From Teredinibacter turnerae (lineage in GTDB: Bacteria > Pseudomonadota > Gammaproteobacteria > Pseudomonadales > Cellvibrionaceae), in NCBI RefSeq assembly GCF_037935975.1, contig NZ_CP149817.1, positions 5,146,001 to 5,210,000 on the forward strand: a stretch of DNA of 64,000 nucleotides, written 5' to 3'. Under the pieces are notes generated by a model, which saw only the letters and a list, made by a program, of their open reading frames with translations, searched no databases and was not told where the DNA came from. Shown one piece after another: positions 19,207-26,664 of this stretch (its first letter is position 1; every line of letters begins with the position of its first letter). Made by a program: the position numbers and the translations under genes.

Positions 19207-20274
19207 TTACGCAGCCCGATACATTGCTTTGGAAATACCCACCCCTTTGGCAGCACGCAAGCCGTAGCGCTCCACATATGCGCGCATACGCACAACATGC
19301 CCAGCACAGCGGCCGTAGCGGCGAGAGAAATTCTGCACGTGCTCGAGCCAGTTTTTTGGATCTATGCCAAAACGCTCGATAATGGGTTTTATGGTATCGG
19401 GTATGGCACCGCGCTTATCTACACGTAAAACCCGGCCGGTTTCATCTACTAGGCGTAAATAATCCTGCTCAGTAAATGGCAAGGCCACATGAATATCCGT
19501 ATGACTGGACCCGTCGAATACCATCAGCGGCGCTTCCGGCTGTTTATCCAGTTTTAAATCTGCTTTTAAGCGTATTTGTTTTTCGGTGCGCTCGGCCAGT
19601 TCAGGATGTTTTTTAAGTTGTCGTTTTTTGCTGGCAAACTCAGCTAAGCGCTGCTGAATGGATGTAAAATCGCTGGTATCCAGGCTTTCTTCCACTCCTG
19701 CGCGCACCGGGTTTAAATCCACATAGGCCATACAACTGAGTAATGCGGCCTCGTCCAACAGCGCCTGGCTTTTATATCGGCCTTCCCAAAAACGGCCTTT
19801 ACAATTTTCTTCCGCATTGGCCATACGCGCGATAGTTTCGTTAACGCCGCGCATAAACCAGCCAATATCAAACAGCCGCTCGCGCCAGGTTTCGATTTTT
19901 AAATAGACGGCATCGCGCTGCGCCTCGTCTAATGTTGCAGGCGCTTTTAACCAACGGCTCACTAACATATCGCCTTCATAGAGCTGCATCCACCGTTCAA
20001 CAACCTCGGTACGCGACCAGCTCTGCGCACGGCTTTTATCCACATGCAACACCACATGGTAATGATTGCTCATTACCGCGTAGGCACAAATATCAATAGC
20101 GTAAATATACGACAGGAATTTAAGGCGGGAAACAATCCATTGTTTGCGATGCTCATAGCTCGCACCCGTAGAAAAATCTTCCCCACACAAATACGCCCGC
20201 CGCACACACCGCACATAGCAGTGATAGAACGGAGTTTCATCGAGGCAGACTTGGGCTTCTCTACTTGTGGTCAT
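19207..20274 (-). CDS. REP-associated (Y1/HUH) transposase, copy 1
   Basis: A 355-residue single-strand DNA transposase of the IS200/RAYT type. The HUH metal-binding motif is in AYAVMSNHYHVVLH, and the Y1 region with the family-typical AYVDLNPVRAG follows about 140 residues later. The N terminus CLDETPFYHCYVRCVRRAYLCG is shared with the second copy at 23565. I chose the ATG at 20274 (MTTSREAQ) because the copy-2 protein starts at the matching point. A C-terminal ~130-residue extension is present in both copies. No matching terminal repeat was found beyond its stop, so this copy may have lost one end. Confidence 0.85.
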   Translation of the reverse strand: MTTSREAQVCLDETPFYHCYVRCVRRAYLCGEDFSTGASYEHRKQWIVSRLKFLSYIYAIDICAYAVMSNHYHVVLHVDKSRAQSWSRTEVVERWMQLYEGDMLVSRWLKAPATLDEAQRDAVYLKIETWRERLFDIGWFMRGVNETIARMANAEENCKGRFWEGRYKSQALLDEAALLSCMAYVDLNPVRAGVEESLDTSDFTSIQQRLAEFASKKRQLKKHPELAERTEKQIRLKADLKLDKQPEAPLMVFDGSSHTDIHVALPFTEQDYLRLVDETGRVLRVDKRGAIPDTIKPIIERFGIDPKNWLEHVQNFSRRYGRCAGHVVRMRAYVERYGLRAAKGVGISKAMYRAA

Positions 20275-20326
20275 GGTCGCTGATGCTAGACGAATACTAA
20301 ACACTAGTCAATAGTTTGGATGTCCT
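20237..20326 (-). repeat. 90-bp direct repeat, copy A (5' end of transposase copy 1)
   Basis: Covers the first codons and the upstream region of transposase copy 1. It matches 20351-20440 at 74 of 90 positions by hand alignment, ending in TTTGGATGTCCT, which resembles the terminal repeat of the other transposase unit (shared GGRTGTCC). Confidence 0.85.
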
Positions 20327-20350
20327 ATTTACTGTCATTATTTACTGTCA

Positions 20351-20440
20351 TCATCGAGGCAGACTTGTGTTTCTCTACTTGTGGTCATGGTTGCTGATAT
20401 TAGGGGGATTTAAAAGATCTGTCAATAATTTGGATGTCCT
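20351..20440 (-). repeat. 90-bp direct repeat, copy B (orphan transposase 5' end)
   Basis: A second, diverged copy of the transposase start region. It still encodes MTTSRETQVCLDD on the minus strand and then runs into a stop, so it is a truncated remnant of another element copy. The 24 bases between the two copies contain a further small repeat, ATTTACTGTCAT twice. Confidence 0.8.
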
Positions 20441-20611
20441 TTTATTTTGTTATTTTACCCACCTTTAAAAAGTGATAACGGCGCTGGCGCTTGGCGTAAA
20501 ATTCCTTGGATTAATTTACGGGGATTTTGGCTTGAACAAGCCGGGTTTGAGATTGGGACGCCTTACACCATTGAGGTGTATGACAAGAAGTTAATTTTTA
20601 CTGTGGTTTAA
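20429..20611 (+). pseudogene. Remnant of a SymE-family toxin gene
   Basis: An open stretch without any ATG encodes, up to the TAA at 20609-20611, WRKIPWINLRGFWLEQAG followed by FEIGTPYTIEVYDKKLIF. This is the C-terminal SpoVT/AbrB-like fold of SymE toxins (consensus: leucine-rich strand, G-W-L-x-x-A-G-F, then a short beta strand). The usual N-terminal third is missing and the frame runs upstream into the 90-bp repeat, so the gene was probably truncated by the mobile element. SymE-type genes are often found next to RHS loci. The identification is by motif and I regard it as good for a remnant. Confidence 0.7.
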
Positions 20612-20614
20612 ATA

Positions 20615-20643
20615 AGTAGCCCCGCGAGTGCGGGGCTACTTTA
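20615..20643. terminator. Bidirectional terminator between symE remnant and immunity gene
   Basis: AGTAGCCCCGC (20615-20625) pairs perfectly with GCGGGGCTACT (20630-20640) around a four-base loop, followed by T. It lies between two convergent frames and suits both. Confidence 0.8.
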
Positions 20644-20647
20644 ACAA

Positions 20648-21022
20648 TCAACTTTTCTTTAAAAACTTAGGGCTGTCCTTATGAGCAACCACTTCAATAA
20701 CTTCATCGTAGCAACAAACAACAAAGTGACATGCATCATCTAAAAATGGAACTTCACCTTTACCTAAACTATTTAGCCACTCACTTTCATTCGCTTTAAA
20801 AAAGCCACCGTTATTTGGAAGCAGCTCAATTACTTTTGAGGAACATTCCTCAGTAGTTGTACGGAGCGCTTGGTAAGAATCAAAAGAAAGACTCCAGCTT
20901 TCTTCCGTATCTTCTTCAGTTAATGTAAAAGCCAATTCATTACGATCAAAGTTAAATTTCTTTAGATCTGTTGAACGATACGCATCAGCTTTAATTGGTA
21001 CATCCCATAAAATAAAACTCAT
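20648..21022 (-). CDS. Putative immunity protein to the RHS toxin
   Basis: A 124-residue soluble acidic protein (MSFILWDVPIKADAYR) with no signal peptide. It has a Cys-containing C-terminal part (DDACHFVVCCYDEVIEVVAH) and alternating strands and helices. It starts 12 bases after the stop of the RHS-toxin frame, on the same strand: the standard place for a cognate immunity gene in polymorphic toxin systems. I do not recognise the immunity family. Base composition is AT-richer than the core genes, as for the toxin tip, which fits joint horizontal acquisition. Confidence 0.6.
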   Translation of the reverse strand: MSFILWDVPIKADAYRSTDLKKFNFDRNELAFTLTEEDTEESWSLSFDSYQALRTTTEECSSKVIELLPNNGGFFKANESEWLNSLGKGEVPFLDDACHFVVCCYDEVIEVVAHKDSPKFLKKS

Positions 21023-21034
21023 AGACTTTCACCA

Positions 21035-23119
21035 TTATTCAATCGAAGATGCACCAGGGCCAGCGCCTCGAATTCTAATAACATCACTGGGTTGCCCGCC
21101 TCTCAAATGACTATCCAAAAGCCTTTCATGAGTTTTACTTCCAGTCCGATTAATCAATTTAGTTGGCTCCATTCCTGCGCGACGAAGTGCTGTCATAGAA
21201 CGATTATTTAGAGCAACCCGCTCGCCATTACGAACTATAAATTCAACAGGAAGAGAGTCTGGAGAGATTTTTCCTGACCGTAAACCATCAGCAACATCTC
21301 CTATAGTACGGCCTTTGAACGGACCATGAGCAAATGTGTTTTTAACACTGCCTTGCCCAAACTTAACTCCACTCTTTGTAACATCCAACGGATTACAATC
21401 ATGATTGTGCACCAAAACCCGAGATGTGCCCACATAATACGTATGAATGTCGGCGACTTCCATATTATACGTAGTTGTCACCCGTCCGGTGTCGTACAGC
21501 GACACTATCCAAACAGGATTATGCTCAGAGTCTATCAGCGTATCGCCGATGTTCAGGTTTTCGACTCGCGTCCAACCCACACCGGAAACGAAATAGGGGT
21601 GGGTACCTGTAACCTGGAACGTTTCTGTCAGACCATTAGTAGTAACTACGGCCAGTCGCCAGATGCTGTCTTTATCATTGACAAAAGTGCGCACCACCTG
21701 CTTAAGGCCAGTCTCGCCGGTGTCCGGATCATGCGACCACAGCAGGTCACCTACATGTATATCTTCGATAGCAATATAGCCGTTCGCAGATAGAACTTGT
21801 GTACCTGCGGCAAAGCAACTAAGTCCACAAGGTGGGGCCAACTTCGCTGCTCGCGTGGCTTTTCGGCTGTCGTTCGCTTTATCCAGCGCTTTGACGAGCT
21901 TAGCGGCTGTTTTTAACGATTTTGTAGGGTTAAATACTCCCATAGCCGATTCAGCTAGGGCACCCGTCAAGTTCACTTCCCCTGTGGTGACGTAATTAAG
22001 AGCGGCATTTAGGGCAACATCGGCTGCAAATTTCACTGCAAAGTTTAGAAACTCGCCGCTGTCGTCTCGATACCTATAAGGGTTACTGCCAGCGTAAGCA
22101 TAGGGATTAAAGTGCTGCGGGTTAACTAAACGTTCTGTAAGCGAATAAATCGGATCCGGGGTTACAAATCGCGCAAAGTTGCTGTCAACATAGCGTTGAT
22201 CAAAGTAGTAGAGCCCCGTTTCGCTGTCTCGCTCTTTTCCGGCATAGCGGTAGGGTATTTCCGGAACGCTACCGCCTTGAGACGACACCTGAATACGCGT
22301 TTCGCCATAAGGGTAGTAGGCAACCGCATCAATTATTTCTCCATCGCGATCGACAGTAACAGCATTGGAGGCATTGTGGTGAACGAGATAGAACTGATCT
22401 GCAGTAAAGGCCTGTCCATCGGCCTGTGTTGAAAGCGCTAGCCGCTGGCCGCCAACCAGTATGTACTTATATAGCTGGTTATTTCTCCAGTCGGAATCAT
22501 CGGAGATGTAGAGTGTAAGGCTGGATATAGCATTGGTTTCATTATCTACGTTATATTTGAGTCGACGCGTATTGTTCTCATCATAAATATACTGCGTTCG
22601 ATTTCCAGCTTCGCTCACATCTATAGGTTGGCTGTAATCCAATCGGTGCTTAGCGTCCCAGTACAACTGGTGCTTATCATTTATGCGAAGATTTCCGCTC
22701 AGGTCGTAAGCAAGAACCGTATCATCAACTCGTGTCAGCGCGTTCGGCTTACCCGAAGCAGGGTCGCCATCCGTTCCGTAGAAAAAATGGTGTAAACTCA
22801 GCTGTTGATAACTTGCGTTCGATGAACTGGTTAGTTCACCGGTTCGCGCGAGAAGATTTCCGATATTGTCATAGCGATAGTTTATTTCACCAAACGTCGT
22901 AGTATTTCCGGCGTAGATAAGCCTGTAATAATCGTCATATTCGAATTGGGCAGTCTCAATAAATTCACCGGCCTGGTTACTCGAGAGCGATAAATCATCT
23001 GCTATGGCCGCAAGATCATACAAAGAACGACCATCTTCTATAGCAATAATATTTGAGACATCGTCATAACGGTAAGTTAGCGCTTGCAACAAAGTTGCAT
23101 CTTCCCGCGATGAGTACAC
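21035..23119 (-). CDS. RHS-core / Hint polymorphic toxin, C-terminal part of a broken gene
   Basis: The 694-residue open frame contains YD-repeats (LTYRYDDVSNIIAIEDG; YRYDNIGNLLARTGE), the RHS core box (YRYAGKERDSETGLYYFDQR; FNPYAYAGSNPYRY) ending about residue 370, a linker, a pre-toxin Hint autoprocessing domain at about 435-572 (CFAAGTQVL start, GTHPYF block, VLVHN end) and a 119-residue C-terminal tip that should be the toxin (NPLDVTKSG...IRGAGPGASSIE). The tip is unrecognised; it holds VEFIVRNGERVALNNRSM. The apparent start is an internal GTG: the same frame stays open upstream with RHS sequence to about 23229, where a repeat interrupts it. A complete protein would be far longer, so delivery is doubtful. 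Confidence 0.82.
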   Translation of the reverse strand: MYSSREDATLLQALTYRYDDVSNIIAIEDGRSLYDLAAIADDLSLSSNQAGEFIETAQFEYDDYYRLIYAGNTTTFGEINYRYDNIGNLLARTGELTSSSNASYQQLSLHHFFYGTDGDPASGKPNALTRVDDTVLAYDLSGNLRINDKHQLYWDAKHRLDYSQPIDVSEAGNRTQYIYDENNTRRLKYNVDNETNAISSLTLYISDDSDWRNNQLYKYILVGGQRLALSTQADGQAFTADQFYLVHHNASNAVTVDRDGEIIDAVAYYPYGETRIQVSSQGGSVPEIPYRYAGKERDSETGLYYFDQRYVDSNFARFVTPDPIYSLTERLVNPQHFNPYAYAGSNPYRYRDDSGEFLNFAVKFAADVALNAALNYVTTGEVNLTGALAESAMGVFNPTKSLKTAAKLVKALDKANDSRKATRAAKLAPPCGLSCFAAGTQVLSANGYIAIEDIHVGDLLWSHDPDTGETGLKQVVRTFVNDKDSIWRLAVVTTNGLTETFQVTGTHPYFVSGVGWTRVENLNIGDTLIDSEHNPVWIVSLYDTGRVTTTYNMEVADIHTYYVGTSRVLVHNHDCNPLDVTKSGVKFGQGSVKNTFAHGPFKGRTIGDVADGLRSGKISPDSLPVEFIVRNGERVALNNRSMTALRRAGMEPTKLINRTGSKTHERLLDSHLRGGQPSDVIRIRGAGPGASSIE

Positions 23120-23141
23120 GGATGCTAACCTGTGTCGGTAA

Positions 23142-23480
23142 TCATAACTGTGCTCGTTTAGAACACCATTCTCGTATTCGATTGAATTTATTCCGCCATG
23201 CGCACCATGAACTTCTATTGGACACCCACATCAATTCGCCAGTATTCGGGTCGTTCAGTTCCGTTTTACGGCCCAGATCATCATACAAAATACTTACATG
23301 GGTTTCGGGGTTGCTACCGCCACCAACTTCTGTTGAGACGAGATTGCCAGCAGAGTCATAACTAAAATTAACTGGTGTGCCTATGTTATCAATATTGCGC
23401 ATCACCAGGCCGCCGGCGGATGTATAGCGGGTTTGCTTCTGTCCAAGTACATTAGTAAGAACTTCTATTGCATAGAACTT
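23142..23480 (-). pseudogene. Upstream RHS fragment, out of frame with the main RHS part
   Basis: Encodes AIEVLTNVLGQKQTRYTSAG then VNFSYDSAGNLVSTE and ILYDDLGRKTELNDPNTGE, which are ordinary YD-repeats. After DPNTGE the frame leaves the RHS pattern exactly at the 29-bp repeat and ends in nonsense residues, while the RHS pattern resumes in another frame (VHGAHGGINSIEYENG). A segment normally separating these two parts of an RHS shell is missing. The fragment is best read as the upstream side of a deletion junction. Confidence 0.75.
23209..23237. repeat. 29-bp repeat, copy 1, at the RHS frame break
   Basis: Identical over 29 bases to 23475-23503 and contains the 12-bp terminal repeat TTGGACACCCAC of the transposase unit. 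It marks the point where the RHS reading frame is lost, so it looks like a solo element end left behind by excision or recombination. Confidence 0.85.
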
Positions 23481-23503
23481 CTATTGGACACCCACATCAA
23501 TTC
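23475..23503. repeat. 29-bp repeat, copy 2, at the left end of the transposase unit
   Basis: Same 29 bases as 23209-23237; here the sequence spans the left boundary of the mobile unit. The nine bases before the terminal repeat (GAACTTCTA) are also shared and occur again just upstream, so they may be part of the target or of the element. Confidence 0.85.
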
Positions 23504-24768
23504 TTGTCACACTCTCAATAATACTGTATATTCAGACAGTTACCGCTAGATCAAGGATCGATCAATGCCCACCCCAAGAAAACACCAAATCTCATTGGAT
23601 GCCACGCCCTACTACCACTGCACCTCCCGCTGTGTGCGGCGCGCTTTTCTTTGTGGTCTGGATACCCTTACCGGTAAGGATTACGAACATCGGCGCCAAT
23701 GGGTGGAAGATCGCATTCTTTTCTTGGGCGAAGTGTTCTGTATTGATGTCTGTGCCTATGCGGTAATGAGCAATCACCACCATGTGGTACTCCATATCAA
23801 TAGTGCCGAAGCGCACAATTTGAGCCACCTTGAGGTTTGTGAGCGGTGGCATAAGCTCTACAAAGGCACACGCCTTACGCAAAAATTCTTGCGTGGCGAC
23901 ACGCTCGATGAAGCGCAATGGCAGGCGGTAAAAACCAAGCTGGATGAGTGGAGAATTAACCTGGCCAACATTAGCCGATTCATGTCGTGCCTTAACGAAC
24001 CCATCGCAAGAAGGGCCAATGCTGAAGACCAATGCGCTGGTCGCTTTTGGGAAAGTCGCTTTAAATCCCAAGCCCTGCTAGACGAAAAAGCTCTGGCCGC
24101 GTGTATGGCGTATGTAGATTTAAACCCCGTGAGAGCCAAAATGGCCGCAACACCCGAAAGCTCAGAGCACACATCCATTAAGCGGCGGGTTGAACACATA
24201 AAAGCACAGCATCCCGAAGCGCTTAAACTGGCCGAATTCGTTGGCAACCCCAGAGAGCCTATGCCGCAGGGTTTGCCCTTTCATCTAACAGATTATATTG
24301 AGCTGGTTGATATCACCGGCCGGGCTATTCGAGAAAACAAACGGGGCCATATCGACAATCAACTGCCTTCCATTTTAGATAGGCTCAACATAAGTTCCCG
24401 CGAATGGCTGGTGCTAACCACGCAATTTGAATCCCAGTTCAAAAGCCTGGTTGGCTGTAAGGCCAGATTGCTTCATGCAGCGAGCACACTGGGCTTAAAA
24501 CGAAAACCCGCATACCGGAATTGTAAAGCGCTTTTAAATTAGCCAATTTACTGACTAATTTCCCTGCCACTCTCGAAAGAGCAGACAGCCATTTACCCTA
24601 GAATCGAGATTTCGTTTCTTTTGGTGTGGCTGCCTTACTGTTTTTTTCAAAAAAATCACCAAGTAGTTAAAGTGCAGCCAAGTATTTAAAGCTTGACTTT
24701 AATGGGCTATTACGCACTTAAAACGTTACATCAATCCATCGCATTCCCGATTAAGAGTGGGTGTCCAA
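23484..24768 (+). mobile_element. RAYT-type mobile unit with perfect 12-bp inverted ends
   Basis: A 1285-bp unit bounded by TTGGACACCCAC (23484-23495) and its exact reverse complement GTGGGTGTCCAA (24757-24768), enclosing one transposase gene. RHS sequence lies directly to the left and the MAM fragment, whose stop codon at 24769-24771 touches the right repeat, directly to the right. Y1 transposases normally use subterminal hairpins rather than long inverted ends, so these repeats may be REP-like half-palindromes. The borders are inferred from the repeats alone. Confidence 0.7.
23565..24542 (+). CDS. REP-associated (Y1/HUH) transposase, copy 2
   Basis: A 325-residue paralogue of the copy at 19207. 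It shares the N terminus (LDATPYYHCTSRCVRRAFLCG), the HUH motif (AYAVMSNHHHVVLH), the NANAEDQCAGRFWESRFKSQ-like middle (RRANAEDQCAGRFWESRFKS) and AYVDLNPVRAK. The C terminus (residues about 230-325) is a helical DNA-binding-like extension seen in both copies. The frame is intact and lies 62 bases inside the left terminal repeat, with a 215-base non-coding tail before the right one. Intact motifs suggest it may be active; divergence from copy 1 shows they are not a recent duplication. Confidence 0.88.
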   Translation: MPTPRKHQISLDATPYYHCTSRCVRRAFLCGLDTLTGKDYEHRRQWVEDRILFLGEVFCIDVCAYAVMSNHHHVVLHINSAEAHNLSHLEVCERWHKLYKGTRLTQKFLRGDTLDEAQWQAVKTKLDEWRINLANISRFMSCLNEPIARRANAEDQCAGRFWESRFKSQALLDEKALAACMAYVDLNPVRAKMAATPESSEHTSIKRRVEHIKAQHPEALKLAEFVGNPREPMPQGLPFHLTDYIELVDITGRAIRENKRGHIDNQLPSILDRLNISSREWLVLTTQFESQFKSLVGCKARLLHAASTLGLKRKPAYRNCKALLN

Positions 24769-25446
24769 CTATTCATCTGCGTCATTCGTTGCATCCGCTG
24801 GCGGGTTAACTCCGTTTGACCACATGTTCCCACTATATATGGGTACGGCAGCCAGATCGTAAACTTGGATATTGTCAATCGCCATGTCGCCCCGGTAACC
24901 CCCAGCCGCGCGACCGGTAAACCGCAATTTTCCGCTGCCGGAAAACGAGGATAACGAAACTACGGCGCTCGACCACGCAGAGGACGTGTATGAATGTTGC
25001 TGCCCCGTTTTTGTCCATACACTACGCCACTCGCCGTAGGAATATACCTGCAGCGACAACTGGCCCATTTCAGAACCTTACATGTGGTATTTGAAGCTGA
25101 TCGTCTGGGAGCCAGTAAAATTAATGGGCCCGCTTTCCAATACTGCGGTATTACCATTGCTGTAAGCGTAACCGCTCGACGTTTCCATATACGCGTAATA
25201 GGAGCCCTGACTGGCAGATGCAGGACCGGTATTCGAGGAGGATGTCGCGCCGGACTTGCGCAACCAATCGTAGCTGCCCGTGTTTTGCCAGTCGCCAAAG
25301 CCAGATTCGAAGTCTGTGTCGACAGCGGCATGCGTATAGCAAGCAATAAAGCAGTGCAGAAGTGCTAATAAAACGATGTTAATGCTCGAGTTGCTAACGG
25401 TAGAAATATTTCGCGATAACCAGGAAGTTGACACGCACAGCTCCAT
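24769..25446 (-). pseudogene. Secreted MAM-domain fragment with an in-frame stop
   Basis: Two same-frame pieces (25446-25078 and 25077-24769) form one MAM-like domain. The N terminus has a hydrophobic export segment (INIVLLALLHCFIACYTHAA), then FESGFGDWQNTGSYDWLRKSG, a GPASASQGSYYAYMETS block and SFKYHM. A TAA codon at 25078-25080 replaces the Tyr expected in the motif YHMYG and is followed directly by GSEMGQLSLQVYS. The frame then ends at a TAG beside the mobile unit's right repeat. The protein is therefore broken twice. It may be the N-terminal part of the RHS gene on the far side of the element; that link is inference. Confidence 0.72.
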
Positions 25447-25559
25447 TTTTTTGATTTATTTGTCCATGCAACCAACAACTTTTATTCGCCTATTTTTCGG
25501 TTACACGCAAAATGCTGGCTGATTATATTGGCGCGAAAACCAACACTCAACACGTTAAA

Positions 25560-25856
25560 TCAAAAAATCATCACCATTAGCTCTCGAACGATAATGCGTA
25601 CATTATATGTACTTTTGTGTATGCATTGTTTTCTTTCCCGCGCCTTCGGCGAATAGTGTTTTTCTTTAAAGTAAAGAACCCCACTGAAACAAAACAGCCC
25701 TTGTAAATTACCTGGGTCGCTTGTTTTCATATACAGCAAGCCACCAACAACTAACGAAATATCAGTAACCGTATAAATCACACGAAATATTTTCTGACTT
25801 TTATTTAAGCTTTTGTGTAATGGTAAAATTAACGTCTTATTAAAAGGCGCCGTCAT
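25560..25856 (-). CDS. Doubtful small membrane protein
   Basis: A 98-residue frame from ATG 25856 with one or two hydrophobic stretches (IFRVIYTVTDISLVVGGLLY and LQGLFCFSGVLYF) and a basic C terminus. No ribosome site precedes the start and no family is recognised. A longer version from 25904 would put the strong hairpin in the upstream coding or leader part, which makes that start unlikely. It may not be a gene. Confidence 0.25.
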   Translation of the reverse strand: MTAPFNKTLILPLHKSLNKSQKIFRVIYTVTDISLVVGGLLYMKTSDPGNLQGLFCFSGVLYFKEKHYSPKARERKQCIHKSTYNVRIIVRELMVMIF

Positions 25857-25906
25857 TGTGAAATTTGCGAAGGGAGCAAATCTATCGCATCGCTCAGCAC
25901 GCAAAA

Positions 25907-25944
25907 AAAACGCCCTTTGTTACTAATGTAACTAAGGGCGTTTT
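25907..25944 (-). terminator. Strong hairpin with an eight-T tail on the minus strand
   Basis: A 17-bp arm starting AAAACGCCCTT (25907-25923) pairs with 25928-25944 with one T-T mismatch around the loop TAAT. On the minus strand the second arm is followed by eight T, a classical intrinsic terminator; on the plus strand only four T follow. No convincing minus-strand gene lies upstream of it. Confidence 0.75.
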
Positions 25945-26664
25945 GGCATTTCACATGCAACCTCACTGGTTCTCAATTTACTGTACAGATGCTGAAACCC
26001 CTATGCTGAGCCTTAAGAAAGTTTCGAATATTCGCAATGCTGCCCAATTGGGTTCATTCACTGTGGTCTACTTACAACAAGCGAGCCCACGGGATTTATT
26101 GCTTAGTCGAATATCTCCACCGCAAAAAGAACCTGAGCGAACAGCTCCCTTTGCTTTTCCAATAAATAAGGCCCAAGGTTTCGACCTGCTTCAATTTCAT
26201 CTAGGTATAGGTCAGTAAGAATATGGACTACCACTTTATGACTCTTACCTAGATGCTAGGCATATATTAGAATGCAAAATGCCCCAAAGTATTACTATCG
26301 CACCCAATTGAAGCAAAGGTGACGCGCAGCTTTACTCGTTTGTTTCATAGTGCAAGCGTAGTTGAGTTTCGTCTAACCAATGTCTCCACAACGATAAACG
26401 GTAAAGGGCCTAATTAATGGAACTAATTGCTCATTACGGGACCCTTTAAGAAACGAGTAACGGTTTAAGCCCAATGGGCTATATTTTTTATCTCTAGCAC
26501 CAAATCAACTCTCTGCAGACAACTGTGCTTTGGCTTGCGGGCTGAACCTATAGAATCATCCTAATAAATAAACTAAACATAATTAACTTTTGCGCCAACC
26601 GAACTTATTGGCATGGTATGCTAGGCCAAAAGGGTAGATAAATTTATCGGATGAAAGGAACTTT

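Larger units (their letters stand above)
25447..26664. other. Long region with only doubtful coding content
   Basis: 1218 bases of AT-rich sequence between the MAM fragment and the next gene. It holds one weak minus-strand frame (25560-25856) and one strong hairpin (25907-25944). The part 25945-26664 has only short frames without good starts, including a minus-strand 50-residue stretch with HILTDLYLDEIEAGRNLGPY (around 26120-26260) that might be a gene remnant but that I cannot identify. It probably is the outer edge of the decaying island. Confidence 0.5.

Noticed and set aside
23119-23119. GTG at 23119 as a true start of the RHS-Hint protein
   Set aside because: RHS sequence continues upstream in the same frame, so the GTG is an internal codon of a broken gene.
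25865-26218. 117-codon plus-strand frame
   Set aside because: It reads through the strong terminator hairpin, has no ribosome site and resembles no protein.
26300-26480. Possible integron attC-like site (GTCTAAC near 26370 and inverted ACTCGTTT/AAACGAGT)
   Set aside because: Only one of the two core sites fits the consensus and no integrase or cassette array is present.
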